A stretch of DNA of 64,000 nucleotides from Epiperipatus broadwayi (lineage: Eukaryota > Onychophora > Udeonychophora > Euonychophora > Peripatidae): positions 1,372,580-1,436,579 of the forward strand of contig JAQFVV010006215.1 in the NCBI GenBank assembly GCA_028023455.1. The letters are read 5' to 3'. The translations under genes and the position numbers were made by a program. Positions 43,331 through 55,399 of the stretch are shown one piece after another (position 1 is the stretch's first letter; the number at the start of each line of letters is the position of its first letter). The notes below the pieces were generated by a model. It saw only the letters and a list, made by a program, of their open reading frames with translations. It did no database searches and had not been told where the DNA came from.

Positions 43331-45814
43331 ACACAAAATATATAAAATGAGATGAAACTCATTTTATCAGTGGTATAGAAAGTAGTCTACAATTTCTAGT
43401 TTTAGACAGACAAGAAGCCAATTGCTATGATAATTTCTTTTGTATCTTTTATTAGGATGAATCTTTTTCTTTATAGATGCCTTTGACATTTAGAACATTT
43501 GGGGTACAAGATAAAAATGAAGAAGTCATATCCGACTTCTTTTGGAGATTGTGAAGCTGTGGATTATCTCAGGTAAGACATATTATACATGTTTAGAAAG
43601 ATAATTTTATAAGGAATAGAAAGAAATTATCACTGAAGATGTATTTTGAATTTTAGTTAATGTTAATTTCCAAATTATGAACAAACAATAAAATAATAAT
43701 TATTTCGGATGTGAAAATTTCTTTTTTACCTTATTTTTTATATAGTTATCAACTATTTATTTTATGCTTATTGTTTTTCTTAATTTTTCTAGTTTCTAGC
43801 AATGTAATTGTTTTTGCTCTAACATAATTAAAACTGAAGTTATTATGAAAATTGTGTCTCATGCCAGTATTTTAAAAAGTTCAATATAGCGGCTTGAAGC
43901 TGAAGTAGTTAAAGTTATTCAGGTAATTTACTCAATCCTAAATAGTTTTAGAATAGATATAAAACATTATATGGCGTAGTATATCTCTTGTTCATAGTAA
44001 CAGTTAGAGAACTTTTGTTTTTGAGCTAGATTCATGCATAATGGTGTGTTATATAAAAGGGGTTTATATTTAATGTTTATGGACATCCAGTTTATGATGA
44101 TCCTGGATGGCGCAAAGAGGATATCCTTTAAAGTCCATGCACTACATTTTACTTAGTTTAGTATTTATGAGAAATTAAGTTTATAGTTGGTTGTACATTA
44201 AAGGTATTAAGTGCCCAGAGCATTGATGATGATCAGCATGTTTTAGTATCCCAGAATTATTGTTTTTATTGTTATATATTCTGATGGATTAATCACTTAA
44301 GTTTGTGCATCCAAACTAATGGTTAAATAATTTGCCTCAAGCTGCCATGGGCTAAATAATTACCCTGGTTCATAGTAGATCAATTTCAAATCCAATCATA
44401 AGATTGGCTGTTGATTTATTTCTATTATTGATCATTCATGATGATGAATGATTATTTTGTATAATTATGGTGAACTGATAGTTCTGTGTTGATCTCCCAA
44501 TGCACATTCCTCATAGTTTTTCATTATATATTTTTTACATTCAATTTTATGTTTTGACTGTGGGTTGATGATGATGAAGTCCTATCATCCCAAGTTCACC
44601 CCATGGATCCATACCAATACTATATATATATATATATATAATAGCTTTGTCTTAAAAAGTAGAAAAAATAGTAATCTATTGCAAAAGATAAAGAATATTT
44701 AATAGCCATTTAAATTACAAGCGATATGAGATATTGCTAAATCAGAAAGGAGGCATAAAATTTATAGTGCATGATTTAATTCAAACTAATTTGATTTGTG
44801 CAAAATAGAGATATACTTAAGAAAATATTGAGATGAATGCATGTGCAATTTAAAAAATAATATGAAATTAAGACATTTGAAAATTTATCATGGTATGTGA
44901 TAACATTTGCAGCAGTTGTGGGTTAATATAAATTCAAGAATTAGTTAATAATGAAATAAATAAAGATGGTTCTGTGAGGTTTTTATCAGTTCCTGAAATT
45001 ATATATATATATAAGTTGACCAACTGTGCTTTTGGATGGAGGGGGGGTTGTACTCCTTTTCTAGTTAATGTATTCCTTTGAAACGTGTACTCCAAAAGTA
45101 CTCCTGTTTATTCCTTTGTGCTTTTTGGAGGGCTTTGCATCCGTAATTTTAATTTCTTTTTTTTATAATTTAAATTTAGCTATATTTTGCTAAATTTTAG
45201 GGATCTATAGTTCACGATTATTTGCTAGGTATTTCCTGCTTTTTATATTTTATAATATTACTGCATGAATGTATGTATGTTCTTTATTTGTCCGCAATAC
45301 TTTTTATTTTGTTTTAAAATTGTTATACATAATAATCAATTAAATTGGTTCTTTAAAAAAGTGATTTTAAATCATTTATTTTTTGTATTAGAATTTATTT
45401 TATTTAATTATACTTAATTATTCTCATGCTAACTATGCAAAAAGTAAGTAAATTATGTAAAATCTTTAAAAACAAATGTTGTATCTTTAATAAAATCAAA
45501 TAATAATATACTTACAAGATATTAATTAATAGTATTGGTAAAAAAATAAAAAAATGAGATTAAATTGTTGAACTATTGATTTATAAAAAATAATGATAAT
45601 TTAACAAAGCGGTTGAATCTGATGACTCTGTTAAATACTTAATACATATTTTTTAAGCCTTATTTAATCCAATTATTTTTTGGATTCTTTTTAAATATTT
45701 AATTTAAAAATTATTTATTATATGTTTATAAAATCAAGAATGGATTGTTAAAAAGAAAAAAAATCTTTTAATGTAAAATTTAAAAAGAATTTTATTTCAT
45801 ATCAATAATTAGAA
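43331..45814. other. Mostly AT-rich, one possible exon
   Basis: At 43475-43568, TTTCTTTATAG, then ATGCCTTTGACATTTAG, and GTAAGACAT after a purine-rich stretch look like splice sites around a 90-bp exon, but the frame from the ATG stops before the donor. A tRNA-like B-box word (TTTCAAATCCAATC) at about 44386 and (TA)n at 44622 are the only other signals. Confidence 0.4.
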
Positions 45815-46139
45815 AAAATAATTATTCATTTGTGAAATGTACAAAGCAGAATTTTCCATAGCTGTGGGTGGAAGGTCTGATATAACAAAGCATATTATTA
45901 TAGATAAGCATAAACAACATGTTAATGCAGCAGCTTTAACATTTAAACTAACAGAATTTTTCAAACTTCCAAGTTTAGATTGGCTAAAAAATGATGAGCA
46001 ATTATAGAAAAAACGTTTTTTATATTGTTGTCCGTAACCACAGCTTTAAAAATATGAATTGTACTGAGCAAGAACTAAGTGCTAATCAGTAATAACTTCG
46101 ATATTTAAGAATTGTTGGGATCAAATTTGTCACAAGATT

Positions 46140-46436
46140 TGCAAACTATTTGTGATAATATGTTGGACTATTTCCATTATCTATAATTAAATGTTAAATG
46201 TATAGAAAATTTTAAACTTCATTTTTCAATAACAAATTTTTTTTCTCTCATGTGTCATAGCATCGGCCGGGAAGCAAACCCGCTAACCTGGGACAACTAT
46301 TTGTAAGGCAGCTGTGCTGACCTCTTGACCACCAACGCTTGACAAAATTATTTGTATCTGAAAAGTTTAAAATTTTCTATACATTCAACATTTAATGATA
46401 GATGATGGAAATTGTCCAAACAGATTGTAAGATCTA
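46140..46436. repeat. Family E inverted repeat enclosing a SINE
   Basis: Left arm 46140-46225 and right arm 46358-46436 are inverted copies (AATGTATAGAAAATTTTAAAC left, complement right, then GGAAAT.GTCCAA). The spacer is largely the reverse-strand SINE. Confidence 0.75.
46243..46346 (-). mobile_element. tRNA-derived SINE in the loop of an inverted repeat
   Basis: On the minus strand AGCGTTGGTGGTCAAGAGGT (A-box side), AGGTTAGCGGGTTTGCTTCC (B box) and ATGCTATGACACATGAGAG with an A-run. Same subfamily as 17.1 and 24.0 kb. Confidence 0.8.
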
Positions 46437-46552
46437 ATATGCCATCATCACAAATCTTCAAGAAAATATTGCAAAATATATCATTTGTCCCTGTTTATCA
46501 GATGTATGAAAGACAAGGAAATACAATTATATCCATCCAATACTAACAAGAT

Positions 46553-46748
46553 ATGTCGATGTTAAACTGGATTCCAAGAGATTGTAAAAGACCCAGAAAG
46601 AGACCACGTGTGAGATGGATGCAATAAAAAAGTGTGCAGGGATGATGTGAAGAAGAGAAGTTAAAGTTCGGAGAAGATGGATTTAACTTTTAGAGATCTT
46701 TATCCTGCAGTGGATTGATAATCATTGATGATGATGATGTTGATGTTA
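46553..46748 (+). mobile_element. RTE LINE 3' fragment with target duplication
   Basis: 46561-46742 matches the last 180 bp of the 12.5-13.8 kb LINE: ATTCCAAGAGATTGTAAAAG, AGAGACCACGTGTGAGATGG and ATCCTGCAGTGGATTGATAA, ending in a GATGATGATG tail. Flanking words ATGTCGATGTTA (46553-46564) and ATGTTGATGTTA (46737-46748) form a 12-bp duplication with one mismatch. Confidence 0.8.
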
Positions 46749-47400
46749 GACATGGCATTCAAAAAAAAATTTTACATTTAGAATGTATTGAGATAGAAAC
46801 TATGAAAAATTTGCCAAAATATTTATTTAGTCATCTGTGAAAATAATTTTAATTTGAAAATTGTGGTACTATCAGCAGAGAACACAAACATGAATTTGGA
46901 ATGATGTAAGAGAATAGCAATAAATTACTTATAAAATTAAAACAGTCTTTGAAGAAAAATATATTAGGAATTAGTTGCAATGCTTATATATTGTCAAATA
47001 CTATAAATATAGTTTTTAGTTCAATACCAATTGATGTAGAGGTTATAATAAAAACAGTATATATTTGTATTTTAGCCATTTTATAATTTGTGTAGCAGAT
47101 TTAAAATGATTCTGTGAAGAGGTTAATATTGTAAAGCTTCTTGATATTCAAAAGTAAAGTGGTTTTATTTTGATGACAGCAATAAAGTGCATTCTCCAAT
47201 GATACAAACCACTTTGATTATATTTCTTATGTTTGAATAAATGTCCTCACATACTGGAAATATTTATCAATAATGAGTATTCTGAAGAGATACTTTATTT
47301 TGTACATAGTCAGGCATGCATTTTTCATTAAGTTTTATAAGAAATAGAATCTGTTAATATTTCAGCCACAGAAGTTAGCATTATTTTAAATAATGTTATC

Positions 47401-48009
47401 TTTTATATATAATTGTATTTTATCTGTTGTCTGATTGGTGAATGAATGTTTGTCAGATGACATCACAACCATTATATTTATGCTAAGGAAGTAAAAATTC
47501 CCATCCAGCTGCAGAAATAGCCACAAACACTGATCACTAATTCAACATTAAAGAAAATAAAACTTAAAATTAGCTTACTTTAAAATTTATTAATAAATAA
47601 GCATCTCAAGAAATGTCTTCACTTTTTTTATTAAGATTTATCTATGAATAAACAAAAATGCAAATGTTTAATTAATAAATTTATATAAAGAAGGTAACAA
47701 ATCTTCGGTCATGTGCTTTTTACAAATTTATGCAAACTTGCCCATGAGTGTCAGTTTAAAAATCATAAGTGGATCACTTATGTTTGGAGCTTATTGTTAT
47801 ATAAGCCAACTTTTACTCACCATGTTAAGATTGGGGCTTATATAATAAGTTCTAAGTATAAAGGGACCACTTATGCATTTTAAACTGATGCTTATGAGTG
47901 AGTGCATGTAAATTTATATAAGATGTATCATCCGGAGGTTTCTTACTAAAATAGGCTATTTTTTATAATGAGCAAAAAGTTTAAACTTTGTGGCTAATTA
48001 TTCAAATGT
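47401..48009. other. AT-rich stretch, nothing recognised
   Basis: A weak inverted pair (TAAGTGGATCACTTATG / AAGGGACCACTTATGCA near 47766 and 47860) is seen. No genes. Confidence 0.4.
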
Positions 48010-49018
48010 ATAATTATATAAAATGCACTAAATCGCACAAACACACAAAGCTGAAGACAAAAAATCTTAATACTGTAGATTGATATAAACTAAATATATG
48101 TATCTAAGTATATGGCTAAGTGCTTTTGAGGGCCAAGATCCTCATATTTATAGCCATCTTGTAAATAAACAGGTTGGTTAAAAGTGATGCAAATTTATGC
48201 ATAATGAGGTAGTTAAGTATTCCATTTCCTGGAGATCTTATAATAAGAGTCTTTTCTTTTTATAGAGTTGTTATCATTAGCAATAAAGTAAGCTTACTTT
48301 ATCTTTCTCTTAAGATCATGTCACTCTCTGCAAATAACCACTGGGTCTTTAGGTTGGCAATCATGACCAGGTGAGCTGCAGTGCTGAGCAAAAACTGAAC
48401 TACAAAAAGAGTCTGCTAATGCTTTATTATATGAGTATATGTGTTGAGATAGCCAAGTGTACAGAGAGGCCCTGATCTCACCATAATATGATGCCATACA
48501 ATGTGTTTCAGGGCAAGCAATATTGTAAACTATATGAGGTGTCAATGAGGATGGTAAGCTGTCTTTAATATTATTAATTAGTTTGTTTGTATTGGGGGTG
48601 GGGGGTGGAAGCATAAATGACACTTATTACTGAATATGTTATGAAATTTTCTATGCACATTAGATAGATAAAGAAGTAGAAGCCTTTGTTTGTCTATGTT
48701 AGTGGTGTGATTATTTATTTTGGAGTAAAATTTGTCTTTTTTCTTGTTGATTAAATTAGGACTAAAACCAACCTTTATTAAGTCATTTGTATATTACACT
48801 ATGTTAACTTTTTTGTCTGCTTCGAACTTATGAAGATGCATATTTCTATAGAGAAAGAGAGTTAAGCTGAAGAGTTTGTGTTTGATTGGTGAATTAGAGA
48901 GAGGATGAGAGTGACCTCTAATTTCAAGAGGTTTAATGAGCATACTATAATTAAGATGCATGGGCTTTCACTGAATGTGTATTTTAAGTATTTGACTTGT
49001 TTGTAACTGTTTTTTAAA
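48010..49018 (-). pseudogene. PLE-3 left copy, 3' part, reverse orientation
   Basis: An inverted copy of 49860-50868. The minus frame 48321-48623 (100 codons) covers the endonuclease: PHIVYNIACPETHCMAS, SYYGEIRASLYTWLSQH and SSPGHDCQPKDPVVICRE. That is the Penelope GIY-YIG core (I-Y-x-C, YYGE) with conserved Arg and His. The second G of the classic YIG reads YYG. Further towards 48985 the minus strand codes, with stops, for the RT-endonuclease linker (PLEIRGH, HKLFSLTLFLY). The RT core itself is absent. Confidence 0.75.
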
Positions 49019-49019
49019 G

Positions 49020-50870
49020 ATGGAGATATTACATATATGTTAGAAGATAAAGGGAATAGGTTCGTACTTATGAAAACCCAGGACTACATAATTAAATTCG
49101 ATCAACAAATCAACAAACTACAATTTCAAAGACTCTTCAGCTTTAATAACAAATTAAATAAGGATTGGTTCATCTCTTCCATTCTCAAACCTCACTTCAA
49201 TAAAGCTTTTTCCAAGGCTCAGTATTACAGAGTCTACTATTCTTCATCCATTCCTCCCAGGATGTTTGCTAATACCAAAGTTCATAAAACTAATGTTCCA
49301 TTATGTCTTATTTTAGACTTTGGAGGGGTCCATTACTCCAACACAGCCAAGTGGGTTAACCAACAGCTTATCCAAACCTTGGGATTTGGTTCATACACCA
49401 TAAATTCATCTTTTCAATTTATAAAAAAAATAAAGAACTTAGTTTTGAACCCTGACACCACACTGGCTACTAATGATGTTTCTAAGTTGTACAGCTTCAT
49501 TTGCAGATCTAAATCCATTCAAATTATAAAAGAAGAGTTTGTAGACCACAACTCAGTTCAACCACTGATTGATTTTATTATTGATTTTTTATCATGGCTG
49601 GACAAAAATATTATGGCCTTCTTTCACAATCAATGGTTTCACTTGAGCGATGATTGGCTGATAGGACTGCCTATGAATGGCATCATCTCTAGCATAGTAT
49701 TAAATCACTTTGAAAAATGAGTCATCCCAAAATATCAAGACACTAACCTAATAACTGTCTACATGAGATATGTTGATGACCTTTTCATGGACACCTGCAC
49801 CACAGTTATCCAACAAATCAAAACTGAACTCCAAAACAGTACAGGCCTTACCTTAAACATAGAACACAAAAACAGTTACAAACAAGTCAAATACTTCGAT
49901 ATACATATTCAGTGAGAGCATACATATCTTAATTATAGTATGCTCATCAAACCTCTTGAAATTAGAGGTCACTCTGACCCTCTCTCCAATTCACCAACTA
50001 ACCACAAACTCTCTAGCTTAACTTTTTTTCTCTATAAAAATATGCATCTTTGTAAGTTCAAAGCAGACAAAAAAGCTAACCTAATATCATAAAGAAATGA
50101 CTTAATAAAGGTTAGTTTTAGTCCTAATTTAATTGACAAGAAAATAAAGCAATTTTAGTCTGAAATAAATAACCACACCACTAAAATAGACAAACAAAGG
50201 CTTCTATTTCCTTATCTGCCTAGTGTGCATAGAAAATTTCATGACATATTCAGTAATAAGTATTATTTATGCTTCCACCTCTCACTCCTAATTTCAATAA
50301 ACTAATTAATAATACTAAAGACAGTTTACCATCCTCGCTGATCTCAGGTAGTTTACAATATTGCCTGCCCTGAAACACATTATATGGCACATATTATGGT
50401 GAGACCAGAGACCCTCTGTCTACTCGGCTATCTCAACACACATACTCATATAATAAAGCACTAATGGACCCTTCTTGTAGTTGTTTTCACTCAGCATTGC
50501 AGCTCAGATGGTCATGATTGCCAACCTAAGAATCCAGTGGTTGTTTGCAGAGAGTGACATGATCTTAAGAGAAAGATAAAGAAAGCTTACTTTATTGCTA
50601 AAGATAACAACTCTATAAACAGAAGACTCTTGTTATATGATCTCCAGGAAATGGAATACTTAACTACCTCATTTACATAAATTTGCATTCCTTTTAACCA
50701 ACCTATTTATTTACAAGATGACTATGAATATGAGAACTTCATCCCTCAAAGTGCTTAGCCACATACTTAAATACATATATTTAGTTTATATCAATCTACA
50801 GTATTAAGATTTTTTTGTCTTCAGCTTTATGTGCTCATGCGTTTTAGTGCATTTTATATAAATATTTATT
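49020..50870 (+). pseudogene. PLE-3 right copy: Penelope-like RT plus endonuclease
   Basis: The frame 49037-49717 starts inside the protein: LEDKGNRFVLMKTQDYI, PRMFANTKVHKTNVP (the P.....K.HK finger motif of Penelope RTs), TLATNDVSKLYSF (motif A Asp) and GLPMNGIISSIVLNHFE (motif B). After a TGA at 49718 the same frame continues with VYMRYVDDLF (motif C), TGLTLNIEHKN and KQVKYFDIHI, with more stops at about 49913, 50090 and 50156. The endonuclease follows at 50350-50560 (ACPETHY, HDCQPKNPVVVCREHDLK). The 5' end is cut at about 49020, where an inverted partial copy begins. Decay is mostly by stops rather than frameshifts in the RT part. Confidence 0.8.
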
Positions 50871-52443
50871 ATAATAAAATTATAATTTAAAAAAAAAAGG
50901 ATTTTAGAATAAATAGATTTATATTTAGTCTTCACTGCATTATAAAATAAGAGGATGCGTAAAGTCTGGATTCAAATATTAAATCTAATTGGTGCTCCAC
51001 CAAAAAGCAGTGGTTTTATAATCTATGCTTGTTATGTTTATAAATAAATTTAATGATGCTGGTCATCATGACCCAAGTAAAGCCTGAGAATCTAATATGA
51101 AAGCTGAAGTTATTTCTACTAGCAATACAAAAACCAGAGTGAGCAGTTGAATATTTCAGATGAATTGTTGTGACTAATCCTGTCATGATGTAACCTGACT
51201 AAACTTCACTGACTAGCTTCCATACTTTTGAAATAATCTTTTCTTCTTATGCCATAGTCAACTGAATAAAATATATATGCCTGTAAAATCTTTATGAAAA
51301 ATATAAAAATCAAATAGACAAAACTGTAACCACTGAAAAGAAAAATAATCTAAAATCTGCAGCAAGAGAATCCGAGTAAGGAAATGAAATTGACCACAAA
51401 AACTACTAAATATTAAACCCAGAAAACAGTTAACCATATATGCACATATAATTATAACACTTCAGTGAATTTAGTCTTAACAAAACCTGTACAGTGGCAA
51501 TTAAAAACTAAGTAACTTTAGGTGAGATTGTTTCAATTTTTAAACAAAATTTAATTATTTATTTTTACATTAGCATTGGTTAATTTGAAAATGTGTGTTT
51601 TAGTTCAGTTGCATGCAATATTTTTACATTAGTGACTCTCTATACTCAGACTTAAATTTTATGCAACCCATTATATGTTATTATCACCTATTATAAGCAT
51701 ATATAAGGATAGTAATAATAATAATTCGTTTTTATCACATATAAATACATATCTTTTTCCTTACTACTATTTTTAACATTTTCTAAATGTCTGGATTTTA
51801 TTACCCATTTATCCATTAAAAATTTTAATTTCTATCATGTATACAAAAATGAAAAGGAGTTTAAAAATATTTATTTATAAAGCTTGTGACAAAAAATAAA
51901 CATGATAAATGTAAAATAATGCTTAGTTCTTAGTAGATCTGTTGATTTTTAGAAATGACAACTTTTTTAGCTATTTTATAAAATGTGTACATTCAAGAAT
52001 GTAGGACCATGTATCATTAAGAGAATACTAGTATGAAGAACAAATCTCTGAGAGTGAACAAGAGAAATTAGAGCAATATAAGCAGAGTGCTGTTATGATG
52101 TGCTGTTTATACAAAGTGGATTGGAATATAAAGAAGGAAGTGTTTAAACACAAAAATAATCAGGCACACAATAATGAATTGAGCCGTTTTCATACTTTTT
52201 AATAATGTTTAGATTTTTGTAAACCCCCAACAATATTTTATGTAATTTTTGAAAAGCACTATTGTAATATTATTATCATTACAGGATTCTTAATATATGA
52301 ATTGGTTGAAATAGAATGGGAAAATTAAAAGATTATGTTATTAAAATATTTCTATATTTTGTTCCACTTGCAAAAAAGCGCATATACTTTAAAATGCTAT
52401 GTTAGAATATACCAATTATGAGTAAACTTCTGCTGGCAAATGA
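50871..52443. other. AT-rich stretch, nothing recognised
   Basis: No coding or repeat match that I can support. Confidence 0.45.
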
Positions 52444-52634
52444 CATATGGCTACTCAAGCATTGGTAGCTGAGAAGTCAGTGCAGCTGCCTTGCAAGCAA
52501 GGCTAGTTAAGTATTGGTAGCTGAGAGGACAGCACAGCAGCCTTGCAAGCAAGCAGTTGCTTGCAAACAATTGTCGTGGGTTCGCTTCTTGGCCGATACT
52601 TTGACATATGAAAAAAAAAAGGCATATGGCTCCT
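52444..52634 (+). mobile_element. tRNA-derived SINE with duplicated head and target duplication
   Basis: The target duplication CATATGGCTACT (52444-52455) / CATATGGCTCCT (52623-52634) flanks the element. The head CAAGCATTGGTAGCTGAGA to CTTGCAAGCAA occurs twice in tandem (52456-52502, 52509-52555). One B box (GTGGGTTCGCTTCTTGG) and the end GATACTTTGACATATGA with a 10-base A-run follow. A 71-codon minus frame across it is not a gene. Confidence 0.85.
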
Positions 52635-53339
52635 AAGACAATATGAATATTGGTTTTTGTTGCCATTTTTCTTAAAATTTTTTATTAATAATCTATATGA
52701 ATACTAGAATATCATAGATCATAAATGCTTTATAAATGTAAGAAAACATAAATATTTGAAAACTAATTTCAAATTTTAAATGATACAGTTAAAACCATTA
52801 TGTGTATTTATTGTTATATTTGATTAATAAAAATTGTTTTGACATTTGAAGACCTGTATTGCTCTCGTCAAATTATAAAGGACTTGCCTATCCTTGGCAT
52901 TTATAATCTCTGAATGGGTAAAAGAAGTGTCCATGCATATACTTGAGATGAGGTGTGTTTAATAAAAAATATGAGAATAAATAACAATAGTTGAACAATA
53001 AAAATGTAATTTTAAGATTAATATTTACATTGATGGTGTGCCAACAGAATTATTAAGCATTTTATATTTATATTTTAAAATCATGTTGTAAATGTATAGT
53101 TTCTACTAAAATTAAATGCTCTCGTTGATAGTTAATTAAAATATCTATTTTTGTTAAGTTTAAAACTATCACCGTTTTTGTTCATCATTGCTTTCTACAG
53201 TAGATGTGAATGATAATTAAGTATTAGTTTATATACACATGAAATGGTAATTAATTGTCATATATAACAAAATTAGCATTATGGGAAATAATAGCTCTAT
53301 AATGAGATTATATGTGCAGTAAAATAAATGTGATACTTC
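52635..53339. other. AT-rich stretch, nothing recognised
   Basis: No signal seen. Confidence 0.45.
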
Positions 53340-53418
53340 ATATATATTGTTTATAATAACTTCTTTCCTATACACTTTAATGCAAAAATTTTTTTTAATA
53401 AAACTTCTTTATTTTCCT

Positions 53419-53450
53419 GACAGTTTCGACTGTCCAGAAATCTTCATCAG
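53419..53450 (-). ncRNA. Hammerhead core, family A, reverse strand
   Basis: Minus strand: CTGATGA, GATTT/CAGTC-side stem II (partly unpaired), GAAA, CTGTC with G-T-C as NUH. Stem II is weakened by changes in its 5' strand. The adjacent unit at 53500-53533 has lost the G of GAAA and should be inactive. Confidence 0.5.
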
Positions 53451-53553
53451 AGCTTTCTGAACTTTCCTCTGATTTTTTAAATAAAACTTCTTTATTTTCC
53501 TAATAGTTTTGACTGTCCAGCAATCTTCATCAGAGCTTTCTGAACCTAAAGCT

Positions 53554-53585
53554 CTGATGAAGACTGCTAGACAGTCGAAACTGTC
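53554..53585 (+). ncRNA. Hammerhead core, family A, plus strand
   Basis: CTGATGA (53554-53560), stem II GACTG/CAGTC (53562-53566, 53572-53576) with loop CTAGA, GAAA (53577-53580), CTGTC with G-T-C (53583-53585) as cleavage triplet. This is the best family A core. Confidence 0.65.
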
Positions 53586-53690
53586 AGAAAAATAAAGAAA
53601 ATTTTATTTAAAAAAATTTTTTGTATTAAAGTGTATATGAAAGAAGTTATTATAAGCAATACATATGAATATATGAAGAAATGCAAAAAA

Positions 53691-55399
53691 GTAAAGGAGA
53701 AAAATAAGAGTATATATTTCTAAATGTGATAGTTGTAGTTCAATACCAAGGTTGTAAGTGGTGCTAAGATAACATCATTATCAGTAATATGTTGAAGCTA
53801 ATATCACATTACTCTTTTAGTAACATTTAGAGGGATGGTTTAATAAATTTCTTCTAATACATATATAAATATTTATAGAAAAGTGTATTTTCATACAGGC
53901 ATATTAAAATATAGTTTAATCAAATATATGAGATCTTAAATTATTGTGATCATCATCATTCATTTAAACAGTGCCATTTGACAAGAAGAAATTAATATTA
54001 TAAATGTATGCATATCTCTGTTTTATATCATTACATGTCAATAGTAGATACACTATCAAAAATTGATAGTATCATTGTATAGTTATGTAGAATTAATTGT
54101 AAATTGTATTAACATTATGATCTTCTTATTCTCTGTCTGCATAAGCTTCTCTTTATTAATTCTTCATATCATTTGGTGCACCAGCATTTGCTATTCTGCG
54201 TGTTTAGCATTTATTTTTACTTCTATGTATGGCTACATTCGACTGCTTAATATGTAATACAGACATCCACTGAGCAACTTAATTGAGATTAAATCGATTT
54301 GTTATTGCATCACTTAAACCAAAATTAAGCCAGTATATATATATTCAATTATTTTATTTAAATGAAAGTTGAAAAATGAGGGATTAACACAATTTTATAA
54401 TTATTTATTTGTTATATTATATTTACATCACGTGATCACCATTATATTATATTTAACAAGCAAATAAATTATATTTTAAAATGTTGCCTGAGCATTGCCT
54501 TTAGTAACTAACTCATTAATTAGCTTTAGTAGTATATTCCAAGTCTTTTAAAATAATTTTTCGGCTTTTTTTTTAATGTAGCCCATTTTGTTTACTCACT
54601 GTAAATGTTTTCACCCTTTAATGTTTTCATTGCCTTCTGTCATTATTTCTAAAGGAAATCATGAAAATATAAACTACTGTCCATGTTTATAATATTAAAA
54701 AAAATGTAAAAGCAAAAAATAAGCATAATTTCTGATTATTATATCCTTGTATATTATTGAAATATGGTCTTCAAGCATTTCAATGCCTTACTTCCAGATA
54801 AAATATTATTAAGAAAGAAAACCTTTTTGTATTTAAACTCAGCAGATTTTGAAATATATTAAATGTTAACTAGATTCTTAGTTTGCTTTATTGTTATAAT
54901 TATTCTGTAATATGAACACATCTCATTACAAGTAGTATATATGAATAGCAAAATTAGGATTTCTTGTAGATGCTTACATCCCTTAATCTTTTAAACTTTA
55001 GGTTATAATTAATTTGACAGTATGGCATTTCTATATAATAGTATCTCTAAAATCCACGGATCTGCTAATTATGGATTCAGGAAGTGATAATTAAATAAAA
55101 CGTTAAATAAATTAAAAATTCGTAAATTTTTATTCCTAAATTTTGTGCACGCAAGCACCTCTATAAAGTCATGAATTATTTTTCAGATAACAATTTCTTT
55201 ATATCTCAATAATTTATTAAGAATGTACAGTGTTAAAACAGACAAAACTCACTATACGTATTGCCACAAGCGTAACAGGTAGTGGACATGTGATGTTTAA
55301 TGTACAATGTTACAAAGTGTAAATGGGAATAATAAAAAAACAAGACTTAGTTATATATAGTAAAATGAGTATAGAATCTATACCATGCAATCATTAAAT
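53691..55399. other. AT-rich stretch, nothing recognised
   Basis: A 64-codon plus frame at 54063-54257 is hydrophobic but AT-derived. No repeat match. Confidence 0.45.

Larger units (their letters stand above)
45815..47400 (+). pseudogene. hAT transposase remnant with nested insertions
   Basis: hAT elements move by cut and paste with a transposase that has an N-terminal zinc finger. Around 45830-46000 the frame reads KAEFSIAVGGRSDITKHI and NAAALTFKLTEFFKLPS, a pattern typical of hAT proteins. After 46750 come pieces of the catalytic domain in several frames: CNAHIL-like, VADLK then FCEEVNIV, KVKW at the usual TRWLSL position, CPHILEIFI and EEILYFVHSQACIFH. Many stops and frameshifts. Two insertions interrupt it: a family E/SINE unit (46140-46470) and an RTE 3' end (46553-46748). 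Neither terminal inverted repeat was located. Confidence 0.6.
53340..53690. repeat. Family A foldback with three hammerhead words
   Basis: Left side: two tandem reverse-strand units (TTCTTTATTTTCC, then TTCGACTGTCCAG or TTTGACTGTCCAG, then CTTCATCAGAGCTTTCTGAAC). Right side: one plus-strand unit (AAAGCTCTGATGAAGACTGC ... AATAAAGAAAATTTTATTT). The outer arms repeat CTTTCCTATACACTTTAATG / TAAAGTGTATATGAAAGAAG. Here the ribozyme lies in both arms, unlike at 3.6 and 14.6 kb. Confidence 0.85.

Noticed and set aside
48010-50870. Twin priming as the origin of the PLE-3 inversion
   Set aside because: The inverted segment duplicates sequence that is also in the forward copy, whereas twin priming would split it.
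52451-52666. 71-codon minus frame
   Set aside because: It spans a tRNA-derived SINE and its poly-A tail.
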